From Gymnorhina tibicen (Eukaryota; Chordata; Aves; Passeriformes; Artamidae): a stretch of DNA of 64,000 bases. Made by a program: the position numbers and the translations under genes. Within the stretch, counting starts at the first letter, position 1, and every line of letters starts with the position of its first letter. The notes under the pieces were generated by a model. It did no database searches and was not told where the DNA came from. It saw only the letters and a list, made by a program, of their open reading frames with translations. The stretch is taken from positions 1,448,755-1,512,754 of the forward strand of contig VXAZ01001688.1 in the NCBI GenBank assembly GCA_013399875.1. The letters are read 5' to 3'. Of the stretch, positions 1 to 12,659 are shown piece after piece.

Positions 1-2880
1 CCTTGCACTACATAAGGCATCAAAAAGTATTTTAACAGTGGTTTATCTTGTACACAGAACAAAACAAACCAATCCAGAGGAAACACACTGGGATCCTTTA
101 AGTCAACTCTCTTTTCCCCCTCTCCAGCTCCTAAGAAGTTAAAGATTTAACCCTGCCCAGTTTGGGGTAGTTTGACTCCCAAATATTCAACATACATACA
201 ACCCATGGGCATCAGGAGGTACCAGTTTTCAAATAAAAATGTGATGTTTTCCAATCTAATATACAGTTTCCCCTCAAACCCCAAGTTCTTCTGCTAACTT
301 TCATGCCCAGACACATGAATGTGTTTTGCCCTCAGTGTTCAAACAGAAAATGATTCCCACCAAATCCCATCCATGCCCAACACCCAGGTTTTGGCTGGGG
401 TGGCACTGCCTTGCCCTTCAAAGTCTCCCCAGAAAATACTGCAAGGAGTTAACTGATGGAAGTTTTGGGGCAAAATGGTGTTGCCGTATTTAGCAGCTTC
501 TCCACTTCTAAACTGACTAATTTGGCAAAAAAAACCCAAACCCAAACAAACCACATATTAAGTTTCATCCTAAATATTAAAAATTAAAATGAAGAAATCT
601 TTTTAGTTTAGCTATGGCATTGGTAGCTCTTCGTAATTAACCTATCCTCCTCCCCTGAGAAACTTGGGTTTAATTTAATTTTTAAGGGGATGAGGAGCAT
701 TATTTATTGTTGTCTTTCAGGAAGGCTGTGGGCAAACACACCAGCAGCAGTGGAAGGAGTCCGAAATTTTATTCTCAGTTTGTATTTTTTCCTCATGCCG
801 GTTTTGGAATTTGAAAGGTGGAAACTGGGATAATTAATAGAATGTAATTTAAAAACAAAGATGGGCGATGCAAAATGGGAAGATCCAGGCACCGAAAATT
901 AAAAAAAAATAGCAGAAGGAGCAGACTTTGAAGGATGAGAGCAATGCCAACATTTAGATATCAGCCGAGGTACATCCCCCATATAGGCAAAGATGCTGGA
1001 CCAGATTGAACCACACCCTGAGGCGCCGGGGAATACACTGGAGCATACCAGTCGCACACATTATCACATATCCCCCTCTGCTGAGGGCTGGACAGCTTCG
1101 GCCAAATTCTGTGACCCCAGCCACGGATTACGAGGGCTCAGCAGCTCCAAAAATGAAGTCTGGTTTGGGGATTAAGCCACAGAAGGTGTAAAAGGCAGAA
1201 GGTAAAGGCACAGTGTTTCTGCAGCTCTTGGCATGGGCTTTGCTTTCCAAGATTGCAATCCCTGGTCCTGGCAGGAGCACTACAAACTCCATTTGGGAAT
1301 GAGATGCTTGTTCTGCACTATCTGACCAGGACTGGGAAGGGCACTACCAACAGCCCCACAACACATTTAATGCAGCTTTGGGAAGCAAATGTGAGGATTC
1401 TTTCAACACTTCTATTTCGATATTTCCTTACAAATAGGTGCCTATATTTGTACCACGCCAAAGGAGAACCACAGAGGATTTTTTTGCCTCTTGCAGACCA
1501 AGATAAGAGCTGAATCGAGCAGATGTTTTGCAGGAAACCTCAATTTACGACTTAGGCAAAACCTTGCACAAGCCAACCACGATGCCTCGGGTTTGTTAAA
1601 AGGGCTGGAGCGGGGACCTCCTCTGGTTTGCAGGTTTTTATAGACAGCTCTCCTCATCAGGCCACGATATTTATAGAAGGCTTGCACCCAGAGGATGAGA
1701 CAAATGGGAAAAACAGGCTTCCTTTTTTTTTTTTGCAGGTGCTATAATTGTGCTTGCAAGTGCTGCCATTGACACTTCTAACTTCTAATTAGGCTTACAA
1801 ATCAAGCACTGGGATGCCAACATGGTTTCCCAGCCTGGAAGAGCGGTTTCACTCACAGGATTTCATGCTCAGATCCATTGGGATGGGATCATGGTGGGAA
1901 AGCAAGACATGTAGGCAGGGATTCCTGGGAAGCCAGGAGCTTTATAGGGTCAGAAACGTGTTTATGGCACTACAGCACCAGCAAAGCCCAGCACAAAAAT
2001 TGGGGCGTCCAAGTCCCCTGTCCTTTGGGGAATCCGCAGCCCTGCTACTACACAATTTAGATTACGCCATCCCTGGCTCCGATATCTGAGCTCCCACTAA
2101 ATCCAGTGTCTGCTTGGATTCTGCAGAGCTGGGCCCGGTGATTAAACAAAAGAAAAAACATGCTCAGTCAGAAGAAGGGGAAGGTTTCAAGCAATTCTTC
2201 CTCTGGAAGTGAAAATACCCAGAAATAGACTCTTAAAACTAACACAACTTACTCAGTGTAAATATTATGTTTCCAAGGTCCAAGTCTGGAACGTTCAACT
2301 TTATGCTGTTTCCATTTTTTTATACATGCATATTTATAAAATATTCTATATTCTCTAGCATCCCAATCTCACCATGGTGCACAGCCACAGAGCGGTTATC
2401 AATGTCATAAATAAAAAAACACCAAACACGGTGAAATCAAAAGGTCACTTGCATAACTGTCAAGGAAAGCAGCGGTGAAATGATTTACAGACACAGGAAA
2501 TATAATTCGGCACGAGGAATTCCTTTGGCAGTTAATGGAATTAATTCAACGCAGCCCATCGCTGGTTTAGAGAGGGAGCCCTCAGTGAAAAACACCTCTT
2601 TGGGAAGACTGATTCAAGGCCATGAGTGACTTGGGAGTGCCTTTAATAGCTAACCAAAACCTCTGGCTTCAGGAATGAGGTGGAGATGTGAGCACAGAGC
2701 TTGAGGATGCCTGTGATGCTTCCAAGCATCCCTCACTTCCCATCAGCAGCTCCCAAGAGGCAACGGGTACCATGAATCCCATCACACCACCCAGATGCAT
2801 CCACATGGCATCCCCAGCAAGGCTGGTTCTGGAATAATCCAATTGTTAAGCCATTAAAAGGCCCACATACAGCAGGGAAA
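1..2880. other. Intergenic or intronic DNA, no gene recognised
   Basis: No frame here encodes a recognisable domain and no CR1 fragment is visible. The first 900 bases are AT-rich and read like the tail of a transcript or plain intergenic DNA: there is an ATTATTTATTG stretch near 700 (AATAAA on the minus strand) and a pyrimidine-rich CTTTCAG near 715-720 that could pass for a splice acceptor, but nothing links them into a gene. The rest is ordinary unique sequence with a short T-run near 1,722-1,734. Confidence 0.5.
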
Positions 2881-2889
2881 AAAAAAAAA

Positions 2890-3085
2890 CCAACTGAGCG
2901 TTTTAAATACTAATAGTTTTAATAGTTCTTTCATTTAAAGCCGTATCTTTAAGTGCGTTACAATGTGTCATTTTATGCACGTCCTGTAGTCACATTACAA
3001 ACCCGTGTGTGAGCGCAAGCTTAAGTGGCATTTAAAAATAGCCCTGGCTATTAGTGCTAGCACATAATAAATTAATGATGGAGCA
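2890..3085. promoter_or_regulatory. Candidate conserved noncoding element, AT-rich
   Basis: Seen: unique AT-rich sequence with several TAAT cores (ACTAATAG, TTTTAATAG, AATTAATGA), flanked by GC-richer DNA and free of simple or interspersed repeats. Such blocks in bird gene deserts are often conserved enhancers of developmental genes that bind homeodomain proteins. That role is inferred from composition only. Confidence 0.3.
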
Positions 3086-3729
3086 TTTAGCTCTGCCTAC
3101 AACCCCACAACCCTGTTCCTGAGCGAGCGGGACACAAGCTGCAAAGAACGCCGGCGAGTCCCCGGGGAGGGCGGGCTCCCAAAATTGGGAGCTCACCCCC
3201 AAAACCCCTACTTCGGCCAAAGAGCTAACCCCGGGACAGCAGCGAGGGACCTCACCTGCACGCCCACCCTCCCCGAGCCCTCCTCCTGTGCAGCGACACC
3301 CATCCTCTGATTTTATTTTTATTTCTTTTCCCCCCCTTGCTTTCAGCTTTGAATGGCAATTAGGAAAAGGTTAACCGAGTGCCTTTCTCCCAGGAATCCT
3401 CTTCCTCCTTTCAAAATAACAGCGTTAGCAAAAGAAAATCCCAGATTAGGCTAACAGGTAGGAGCGTGGTGCAGCCCTGGGAGATGCTGTTGGAAGTGGG
3501 GAGATTGGGAGAATCATCCCAGCGGGAGACTAATACTCATCATTCGGAGCTGCAGCTGAGGCCCGCTTGAGTGACAGGCAGCCGGGAGCTGAAAGAGCCG
3601 CTCATATCCCACAACTGCTGGCATGCAGACTTGAAAGAGATTTATTCCAGGATAATTAGCTGGGAGTATTAAAGGTGGCAGGAAAGATCTGCAATTACTG
3701 TTTAGCAAACAGAATGGAGGCAAAAAGGG

Positions 3730-3751
3730 AAAAAAAAAAAAAAAAAAAAAA
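3730..3751. repeat. Poly(A) tract, 22 A
   Basis: An uninterrupted run of 22 A follows a purine-rich leader and is followed at once by two G6 runs. No CR1 or SINE body adjoins it, so it is not an obvious retroposon tail. Length may be polymorphic or partly an assembly artefact. Confidence 0.95.
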
Positions 3752-3870
3752 GCAGGGGGGTTGGGGGGAAGAGCCAAAAATGAAATTAAAACCCCCAAAT
3801 ATTTCGCCACTTGAAAGTTGTTAAATAATTGGAAAAGTTCAAAGCAACTTTATTGTATTCAAAGTAGGGA

Positions 3871-3880
3871 ATTTGGGGGG
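3871..3880. repeat. G10 homopolymer
   Basis: A run of ten G lies in otherwise AT-rich DNA about 120 bases after the 22-A tract. It is a likely error-prone site for sequencing. Confidence 0.9.
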
Positions 3881-4083
3881 GGGGGCAAGAGGGAGCTCCA
3901 TCATACACAATCAGCAAAGTCTTTCCCTTGACGGGGTTTTGCAAAGGTGAAATTTCCCAATTTATGTGGCAAACAGGAGCTGCCCTCCACTTTCGTTCCT
4001 TTTTGCACACTCCTTGGGCATCACCAAAATGTTTACCCTGGACATATGCATTTTTGGTCTAGATTTAAAAAAAAAAAACAAAA

Positions 4084-4105
4084 ACATATATATCTATATA
4101 TATCT
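4084..4105. repeat. Short (AT)n / TATC microsatellite
   Basis: Two (AT) arrays are separated by ATC, immediately after a 12-A run at about 4,067-4,078. Short and imperfect. Confidence 0.85.
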
Positions 4106-4339
4106 GTATGCTCAACTGTCAAGAGTTTTGAAGTGGAGTTTTAAGGTTATTTTCTTCCTGCTGCTCTTTTCCAGGGCTGCCAAATTTCCCTCTTTCCAGC
4201 AAAGGAGATCTGTTTTACAGTTCCTTTAAAAAGGTGGGGACTGCTGGTAGCAATAAATGTCCTAGAAGAGAGGCACAGCAGAGTAGGTTTTGGGAGATTA
4301 AGAGGTTGAATACATGGAGAATTGTTATTGCAGTTTTCC

Positions 4340-4422
4340 ATAGAATCATGGACTGGTTTGGATTAGAAGGGACCTTTAAAGATCATCTAGTTCCAGAGTC
4401 CCTGCCACGGGCAGGGGGGTTA
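4340..4422 (-). mobile_element. CR1 3'-end fragment
   Basis: Read on the plus strand it begins TAGAATCATGG and continues through the TGGTTTGGATTAGAAGGGAC core to CCTGCCACGGGCAGGG. This is the reverse complement of the conserved CR1 3' terminus, so the element lies on the minus strand. Only about 80 bases survive, typical of severe 5' truncation during target-primed reverse transcription. No coding part of the element is present. Confidence 0.93.
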
Positions 4423-5117
4423 TGGAAATAACAACACAGGTGCTGTCTGCATTTTTTATGGTGGGGGGTCTGCTTCTTAAAGAAAAAGAAAGGAAAAAAA
4501 GGGATTTTCCTTGTGGAAATCAGGCCGTCTTCAAAACCCAATCAACACTTAGAAATGACCACCTCCAGCCTGATTCAACATTTCCCTCTATCAGGCTGGG
4601 AGAAGCTTTATTCAGCTCCATCCACATCCCCTGGCAGCCGCTGGCATCACACATGAGCTGGCCTGTGCCAAATATAAATAAAGTTCACCCAACACACAGA
4701 GCCTCAAAGCATCCAAGATTTTCATCGGGCTTCAAGACTCATTGTTGCTAAGCCTCACGCTGCTCTCTCAAAACAAGGAGCCTTTTCTGCATTCTGCTCA
4801 ATGATCTACAGTCCTCCAAAATCATCTATTTATTTATGCTCTATTCTGGGATTTGCCCTCTGCGATGAAAAAACACAACACTGCTTGAATTGTGTGGAAA
4901 TACCAGCCTTGCTTGGCCCATTTTGGGGAGGTTAGATAAAGACTGGGAAAGGCAAAGTGATTTTTAGTTGCCCAGCACCGGGCCCACAGGGGAAGAAAAG
5001 GAAAAGCCACATAAAGTGATGAGATGGCGTCTCGCTGCCAGATCAGTGCTTGCTATACACAACAGCACACTTGGGCTAAGAAAAAGAGCAAAATCAGGGT
5101 GCATTGGGTAAAGCTGA

Positions 5118-5162
5118 TTTTTTTTTTTTCTTTTTCTCTTTTTGATTAAGAAAAAAAAAAAA
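5118..5162. repeat. Imperfect poly(T)-poly(A) inverted repeat
   Basis: A T12 run with T-rich continuation is followed, after a short GATT spacer, by AAG and a run of 12 A. The two arms are complementary and could form a hairpin or cruciform. A similar, tighter structure lies at 22,861-22,894. Confidence 0.8.
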
Positions 5163-6154
5163 GTGCAAAAAAAGTAGCCAAAGTGCATTTTGCTAAATAC
5201 ATCAATTTCAACATGACTTCCACAGGGAAAACTCTCTCAGCTCTAGGATGAAGCTTCTGACCCAAAGAAACAAGGTAAAAAGTCATCCCAGAATAGCCGA
5301 AAGCGAGGCATTGAGGACGTTCCCCTGGGCTGTGAGAAACCCAGATTCCAGTCCCTGTTTTTCCCTGCCCGACACGGCCAAGGGCAAGCAGGGACTGACA
5401 GGGAGCTGGGATGTCCTGCCTCTCCCCAGGTCTCCCGCAAAACACATCTCACCTTTACGGGACTTCCATGGAAAACCCTCCCAGCTCCATCTCCCCATCA
5501 CACTCAAGAGCTTAGGCAAAGTCACGTGAGGTTGGGATTTGTGAAATGAACAGCTTATCTACGGTAAAGGTCCTCCCTCGATGCTTGTAGAAAGTCTCCA
5601 ATCTCTGGGAAGTGGCTATAAACAGTTTGTCTATGACTTGCCTCTAGTGCTCTGGAAAGCAAAGCCCATATCATCCTTGCTCCCAGCCTGTGATCCCAGA
5701 TCCAGCAGCTGCATCCTTCACTCCTCCTGTCATTATCCCACAGGAGATCCAACCCAATTCAAACCTCCCACAGCAAAGAAAAATCATGACCAGCCCTCAT
5801 CCATATCATAGGCTACGTTACTCCCAGCATCCTCCTCATGGAAAAAATGTCCATGAAGTGTCTCTCTCTCCTTGGAAAGGCTTTCCAGGTGATGCTGGAG
5901 GAAATGCCATGGATCTGCTTCCCTGCTCAGAGGGCCAAGGTGAGGGCACATCACCCCCCAGTGCAAGTGCCATGATCCCACCGTCCAGGCACAGTGGCCA
6001 GTGGTCAGGTGGCCCCAGATGGGCACCACATGTAATAGACCCATGTCCCCGCCACTCTTCTCCCTTTCTGGCCTGGAGAAAACTTACGGATTTCTCTGCC
6101 TGTGCTCCCCAGTGTATCAGCCGAAGGATGATTCTCTCTCTTCCATTCTCGGGC

Positions 6155-6220
6155 AGATAAATTATTTAATATTTGTAAAGCACTTCAAAGATGAGCAATG
6201 TTAAGCGTTGTTATTACCCG
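6155..6220. mobile_element. Possible ancient SINE tail
   Basis: The segment TTTGTAAAGCACTTCAAAGA, then GATGAGCAATGTTAAGCG and GTTGTTATTA, resembles the 3' tail shared by several old vertebrate SINEs, which runs roughly TGTAAAGCGCTTTGAGAT, then a GCGCTAT block and TTATTATT. Similarity is partial and the flanks give no element body. Low confidence. Confidence 0.3.
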
Positions 6221-7753
6221 CATCAGTAGGATGATTATGGCTTTATCTCATCTCTATAAACTTGCTGGGGAAAAACAAGAACTTAAAAACTGTCTCCAAA
6301 CACCAGAGGTGAGGAAGCTGCTGTGTCCAGCACAAGTCCAACACGGACAAATGCAGGCAGAATTGGCCCCTCTGCACTCAAGAGTTACAAAATAATGGGA
6401 ATAATCAAAGGCACCTGATGGTGCTTGAAGCATGTCCCTGTCGTTTGCTTGGGAAGTGACACCCAAAGCAGCCTGTGGCACCCAAGCCATCCCTAGGCAC
6501 TCCACAGAGTGAGGAAATTCTCTGCACAAAAGCCGGCACATAATAAAAAAGCAAGAAAATAAGGAATGCCCCTCCAGTGTGCAACTTCCTCCTCCTCACC
6601 AACGCCCTCCACGCACACCAAAGGTTGGGGAAAACCACCTTACACTTCAAAAAGCACCTGCAATTATTCCTGTGGTCTGTGTCACTTAACATGGGCACAC
6701 TCCTTTTCCCAGCCTGGCCCACAACCTGTTCACACGTTAAACTACTCAGAAAGCACTCTCTTTTCACTGACAGACTTTGAAGTAAATATAAAATATAAAT
6801 ATTTGATTTTAATGGGCAGAACCACAGGCACAGTTCTTCTGGAATACTTGGAGTATTACACCAGAAAAATAATGCATTTTTAATTAGGCTTGAGGTTCCC
6901 ACCACTGCTTTCCCAGCTTGAGGCAATTATTGCCCTCCTCCACTGCCCAGCTTTCCCCTTGGCCTCAGTGTCCCTCCCCAAATAGGAAATAATCACTCTT
7001 TACCCATTTCACCATGTTAGAGCTCACATCTATGAAGTGCCTCAGCTGAAAGTGTTTAAAACACACATAGGAGGACACCTCCCATGTGAGTGTGCAGAAA
7101 TGCACTCTCTTTCCTGGGGTGACAACCAGCTATAAACACAAATGACATGACTTTTATAACAAAAACTATTAGGAAGAGGCAGAAACACAACACACTACAG
7201 ATTTCTGGGCTCTATTTGAATGTGACAACCTTCAAACATCTTTCCTTTAAAATACTTCCCAATGCCTTAAACCCCCAGAAAAGGTGGTTCTCCTCTTCTG
7301 CTGTTTTGCTCACCTATTCGGTGCTGTCCTCTTCACGCTGTACTGACAAAATAACAATTTTTCAGAGCGCCGAGCCCTTCCCTGGTTCTCCAAGTTGACA
7401 AAGACACAATCATTAATCTGGGCATCGTATTTAAAACCTGCACCTGCCTGCTATAGGAAATCCATGGATGCTTCTTGATATGATAGATAATACCATGATT
7501 AGAGATAATTTCATTATGATAGATAGAATTTCCAAGGCAGAGCCTCTAGCCAGAAAAATAAACTGTTTAGCAAAGCCACTTCCGTTCAGGAGTTCAGCTA
7601 CTTGGGATTCTGGGGTCAGTGGGAAAAGCATCTCATCCTGGTGGGAGCTCACATTAGCTGGGTGTCACAGGACTGCTCATCCCAACAGGTTGCCAGCTAA
7701 GACAGAAGCCTTTTTCCACTCAGAGGGTGTCCTTGGATTGGGGATGAGCATTG

Positions 7754-7830
7754 TGATAGAATCACGGAATGGTTTTGGCTGGAAGGGACCTAAAGACCAT
7801 CTAATTCCAACCCACTGCCCTGGCAGGGTG
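7754..7830 (-). mobile_element. CR1 3'-end fragment
   Basis: The plus strand reads GATAGAATCACGGAATGG, then TTTTGGCTGGAAGGGACCTA and CCAACCCACTGCCCTGGCAGGG, a diverged reverse complement of the CR1 3' terminus. The element is on the minus strand and truncated to under 80 bases. Confidence 0.92.
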
Positions 7831-8224
7831 ATGCATATAAATGTACATTTACATTTGTAACCCACAAAACTTGGACAGGATCATTTTATAACTAGATAAA
7901 GAGTGAAGAAGATACAAACAGAAAAAGGTAAACTATTAAGTTACACCGCCTTCCTCAACAAAGATGTATATTTTGATTTTCTCATATCATTTGTCTCTCT
8001 GTATACATATGGGAAGAAAAAAATATATTTATGCGATGCAGATAACTTTTGAGATGAGGACTCATTCCCCAGGGAATCCAGGCAATCTGGGTGTAAGCCA
8101 CACCCAGATGACCAAGCACTTACTGGGGAGAGGAAATAAAAGGGGATTTTTGGAAAGTTAAGTACTGTCCCTGTGGCTGCACGAGCAGGCTCGTGCTCGC
8201 TCCCAGCCATGGCTGTTCTTCAGT

Positions 8225-8385
8225 GGGAGTTGTCACTGCAGTGCTAATAAAATGTGATGGTCTAATTGTATTAGCAATTTCCCATCATGTTATATTAATA
8301 TGCATCATACTAGTATCCATTTTCACTAATGTGACATGAAAGGCAGTAATTTGATTACTTTTCCCTATGATTATGGGGAGGGAGC
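8225..8385. promoter_or_regulatory. Candidate conserved noncoding element
   Basis: AT-rich unique block with clustered homeodomain-type cores (GCTAATAAAA, GTCTAATTGTATTAGC, CACTAATG, GTAATTTGATTAC) and an ATATGCAT octamer-like site. CTAATTGTATTAG is itself close to palindromic. It contrasts with GC-richer flanks and contains no repeat. Enhancer function is inferred from composition. Confidence 0.33.
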
Positions 8386-8394
8386 TTGGCCTTC

Positions 8395-8530
8395 TGGATG
8401 GGCCATACTCCAGGCAGTCAGAGCACTGAGCTCGTGGTCCCGTCCCTGTCCCCAGCATTCTGCTCTGCCTTGAGGAGGTCACCCCACCTTTGGGTGTCTC
8501 AGTGCCACAGCTGATAAACACACAGTTCAC
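8395..8530 (+). mobile_element. Possible MIR-type SINE relic
   Basis: CCTTGAGGAGGTCACC, then CCACCTTTGGGTGTCTCAG and CACAGCTGATAAA follow the order of the MIR core (CCTTGGGCAAGTCAC, then CTCAGTTTCCTCATCTGTAAA) with many changes. A preceding GGCAGTCAGAGCACTGAG could be the decayed tRNA-like head. Orientation is plus if real. Confidence 0.35.
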
Positions 8531-8964
8531 AAAGTTTGGGGGAACCTTGAGTTAACACAGACACTGGACATGGGAAGAATGGGCTGGAGCATTCTCCATC
8601 CATCATGGCGTTTTCCCTGTATTTTCACGTTTTCCAAAACTCTTAACCAGTATCTCCATTAAAATGGATGGAAGTTTTCGTATAGGGAAGGCCTCACCTA
8701 CAGCCTGACAATGCACATCAGTGATGCTGCTCTCCCTGCCCATAAACGATGCCTTTTATAACACTTCTGGCCTCTTTCATGGACAAGCCTTCTGGAGCCC
8801 TTCTTCTACCACATTCCTTCTGCTCTGCTCCTTAGAGAGGCAAATACAGATGCTTATAATGCAGAGGAAATTTGTGTCCTGCTCCTGAAGTTATTCTGCA
8901 GATTTCACTCCGGTTCCAAGCTCAGGGTTTGTCTTCTTGCAGCCTAGAGCAAACACTACAGCAC

Positions 8965-9012
8965 CAATGTGCCAGGCCTACAGCTATAAAATGGGAATGA
9001 GCATTTTTTTTT
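8965..9012 (+). mobile_element. Possible MIR-type SINE relic (short)
   Basis: CAATGTGCCAGGCCTACAGC followed by TATAAAATGGGAATGAGCA resembles the MIR stretch around CATCTGTAAAATGGGGATAA. Only about 45 bases can be matched by eye, so chance similarity is possible. Confidence 0.28.
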
Positions 9013-9019
9013 ATTCTTC

Positions 9020-10440
9020 TCATGCTTTGCAAGGTTTCTTTGTGCCTTACTGTGGCTATTTGCTGCCACTAAGGTAACCTTGGCAGGTCCATGGCACAAA
9101 CATCCTCTCCATGCCTGCAATGTTCAGAAAACACACCACAAACTCATGATGCAATAACCACTTATTTTCCTAATTAACGAGCTGGTGGCACTGGGAATAT
9201 TCCCTCAGGACCACTGCAGAGCAGGTAAAGGAGGAGTAGGGCCCAGAGAAGGTAAGATGTGCCCCAACCCTGAGCAGCCTCAAAGTGGCCAGAAACTACT
9301 TTGATGTGGCCACACGCCCACCCCATAGCAAGGACGTGTGTTAAATCATGCAAGTTTGGATAGTCCCACGCTGCCAATTTGCTTCCCTGCCCAGAAGGAT
9401 AGTCAAAACTCATCCTGCAGCTCCGCTTGCTGTAGAACAATAAACCATGGGAGAGCACCATAAATCCCGGTAATGTGCTCCGAGGAAGGCAGCCGCTCCG
9501 AGGTCAGAGCCGGAGCTTCTTGGGAATTTTCAGACAAAAGATTTTTCATCAGAAATTGCTGATTCACCAAAAACTGAGGCTTTGCCACACAGCAAACCAA
9601 TCTCGCTGCAGCTTCCATTAGGGGAGATCTGCCTGGCCCTGGACGGAATTAATGACCACAAGAAGAGAGGCAGAAGTCTCCTCTGAAACAACCTGCAGCT
9701 TTCACCTGGCCCACGAGGGACCAGTGCCAGCAGCATCCTACAAATCCCATCTGCCCATGCACACCAGGATAAGGCCATCCCACACCTGCCTGGAGTAGCT
9801 GTGCCTCCCCTAAGGAATGAAATACCTATTTACCCTGGGAGAGGGATGCTCTGGACCAGAGGTCTCTGCAAGTATGAGAGCAACAGGCCAATTTCTTTAA
9901 AACAAATGCCTCCCCTGCCTTTTTCCTTTGAAAAAATCCAAGGCCCACGGGCGATAGGTGCACAAAGGTCAGTCAACAGGCAGGGGTGGATTCCAGCTCC
10001 GAGCACCTTTCTGTGCTTGAAGGAGAGGGGAAAGCAGCGGCAGAGCTAAGAACCTCTCCCAATTCCCACTGGGCTATCGGTTGCTGCTGGAATAAATCAA
10101 AATCAGTTATGGGAAATGTAAAATTATCATTTGGAAATCACTCTCTCTGAATAATTCAGTCATTGACTTTCACATCAAACAACCATTCCAGCCACCCACA
10201 CACACAGTTCAGTCTCCTGCTTAGTTTTAAACTCTCTTTAATTATCGGCATTAACCTATCGCGTCGCTATTTCATCCCTATTCCGCGCCGGGGGAGGGGG
10301 CGGCCGTTTGATAAAGCACAACCAACTGGAAGACTTTGAGCTGTCCTTCTGCTCCTCCCGCCCAGCCTGGCAGGGCAAGGACACCCCAGCCACAAGTGCA
10401 CCTCCAGCCTCTCTCAGAGCCTTTCCACAGGGAGAGCAGC
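9020..10440. other. Unique sequence, nothing recognised
   Basis: I see no repeat, RNA gene or credible exon. Overlapping short open frames at 9,174-9,778 (minus) have no domain. A short CpG-bearing patch lies near 10,256-10,310. Confidence 0.45.
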
Positions 10441-10600
10441 ATGGAATCACAGAATGGTTTGGGTTGGGAAGGGTCCTGAAAGATCATCTCATTCCAACCC
10501 TCCTGCCATGGGCAGGGATATTTTTCAGTGAACCAGGCTGCTCAAATCCCACCAAGCCTTGCCCTGAACACTTCCAGGGATGGGGCAGCACACGTGCCCC
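10441..10600 (-). mobile_element. CR1 3'-end fragment (about 160 bp)
   Basis: The plus strand starts ATGGAATCACAGAATGG, runs through GTTTGGGTTGGGAAGGGTCC and CCTGCCATGGGCAGGGA, and continues into the next conserved CR1 block (ACCAGGCTGCTCAAA, then CCTTGCCCTGAACACTTCCA, then GGGATGGGGCA). It is one of the longer copies here and lies on the minus strand. No reverse-transcriptase sequence remains. Confidence 0.95.
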
Positions 10601-10959
10601 AACCCCATCATGGTGCAGCTTAGTAAGAGCTGCTGGTACCACATTTCCCCCAGCCCCAGATAAAGAGTTTCTCCAAATAACATCTGCTGTTCTTAATACC
10701 TGCAAGGCATCCCAGGATGCCCAGGCATCCCCTTTTTAGGCTGTTTTTCAGGAAGCCTCTCATTAAGCGGCAAACCAGACCAGCCTTGTGTCCTCACCTT
10801 CTCTCAGGGTGTTAATCACATCCAGCAAGCAGGACCCTGCCACATACCTGCCTCAATTAACATCCCTCATCCAACCCCCCAAAATGGCCAGAAATATAAA
10901 GACTATATCCAGAGCACAAGTTTACACTTTTTCCCTTAAAGTTCCTTATTCTCCCTGCA

Positions 10960-11240
10960 CTTTGACAACACGTTTAAGTTAGTTTCACATTTTATTTGTC
11001 TACTGAGCTCCCAAAGTTGGGAAAATTAGTATTGTGTGTGTGGTTTGATTTAATTAGTAATTGGGGAAATAGGTCTGGCATGTTTCATGGAGGCTTGGGG
11101 AAATTGTCAATTAGCATTGTGTTAATTGGTGTCTGCTGTCCTTGCTTTTTAGTTTTTAACCCCTTTTACCTTGTTCCCACTTTTGGTATGTAAAAATCTG
11201 GCTGCTTATTATTCTTTAAGTAAAGGATTAATTGCTTGAA
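10960..11240. promoter_or_regulatory. Candidate conserved noncoding element
   Basis: Repeat-free AT-rich block with TAAT clusters: TTTAATTAGTAATTGGGG at about 11,049-11,066, GTCAATTAGC, GTGTTAATTGG and AAGGATTAATTGC. The density of ATTA cores suggests homeodomain or LIM-homeodomain binding. No splice sites or coding potential. Regulatory role inferred. Confidence 0.33.
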
Positions 11241-11244
11241 TTCC

Positions 11245-12655
11245 TGCCTGTGCCGGGTGTCCTTTTCCCCCCCATGTGGTGGGATTTGTGCATCTCCTAG
11301 AGGCACTGGTTTTGGACACTGGGGTGGAGTTGTCCCCTGACCTGGTGTCACCCTGCCCGGGGCCGGGATCTCTCCCCTGCCACCAGCACCAGCCCATCTA
11401 CCCGGCTTTTCCTCCCAGAGCTTCCTTGCCTTTCCCCTCTCTCGTCCGTGCCATTAATCACTCGCTCCAGCAGGCACCAAAACCACCACCATTTAGTGAA
11501 AATTTGAATAAAGGAAAGATAAGCAAAAAAGAGGGAGTTTACAAAAGTAAACTTTGACACATGAAACACCATCCAAGGAAAGGGAAGGATATTCCCTTCC
11601 AAAACTCACACTGCACTCTTTAATTTGCCATACTGATGTCCAGGAATAAGCCAGAGGTTTGCATATCTACCTGATGGGAATAATTAATTAATTGTTAATT
11701 GTTATTAATAACCGAGGTCCTGATCTTGCAGACAGGCACGCAGGCACTTAGATTTAGGACATCCACACACACGAGGGTAAGACACTGGCAATCACTTCCA
11801 AGAGTGATGCTCCCAGAGCCTGAGAGCATTTTAAACACACACAAATTCCCAGTCCCTGTGGAGCATCCCATGGCAGAGGGGCACCCTGGAGGAGGGCAGG
11901 ATTTGTGAAGGCACAAGCACAATGCCAAGCACAAATGTTTCATTTCAGCACCTTGGCTGGAGCATCCCCATCCCTGTACAATTTTGGGTGCTCAGCCAGA
12001 TGAATCCCACACCAGCCCAGGCCCGAGCCCATATCCAACTCCTCAGGCTTTGGGAAGAGGCAGCAGCGATGCCCAGGGAGGGATGTTCCCAAGCGTAGGG
12101 CAGGGGGCTGTTTATGCACCAGCTTGGCAGGGAGCCAGGAAAAGAGAGCAGGTCTCAAAATTATTCAGAGCACAATTAAAACACATCTTTCCAGGCAGAG
12201 GCATTTGCATGGAAAACAGCGCAGGAAAACTCTCTCCTTTGGTCCCCAGTTTGGAGGGAAGAGTGAGAGATGATCAGGTTAAGTCATCTCAGTTTGACTC
12301 CAAATCTACCTGGCAGTGGCCTCAGTCTTAGGCTTCACGTTTTTTTCAGTGATTTCCAGCCAGCCAGGTGGGCATGGAGGAGGTGACCCCATCTTGGAGC
12401 AGGTGTTTTTGGAACTGATGATGCCCAGAGGGACACAAACAGCGAAAAATTAAATCATGCAAGGCACAGTCAACCAACAACAAGCAGCAGGACCCGCAAC
12501 CCCGAGCAAGAAAATCTGCAGAACCACCAGCAAAAGATGCTGTTTTCTAGGGAAAACCGCTGCCAACCACAGCAATCCACCTGAGGAATGTAATAGGGGA
12601 ATTGAAGCAGTCAGCACCATATTTGAGGGGGTAAATTCAACCAACCCATGAGAAG
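11245..12655. other. Unique sequence with an AT-rich palindromic patch
   Basis: No gene recognised. At 11,679-11,710 the run TAATTAATTAATTGTTAATT is a dense ATTA cluster that is locally palindromic. The remainder is GC-moderate and shows no repeat or exon signal that I can support. Confidence 0.45.
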
Positions 12656-12659
12656 GTTA

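Larger units (their letters stand above)
4423..7753. other. Gene-poor unique sequence
   Basis: I see no exon I can support. The stretch holds an A/T-rich inverted tract at 5,118-5,162 and a possible old SINE tail near 6,160-6,215. Open frames of 90-170 codons occur on both strands (for example 5,690-6,160 plus and 6,405-6,926 minus), but they overlap one another, lack domains and look random. Confidence 0.5.

Noticed and set aside
3730..3751. Poly(A) tail of a processed pseudogene
   Set aside because: Sequence before the A22 run matches no recognisable mRNA and there is no evident target-site duplication.
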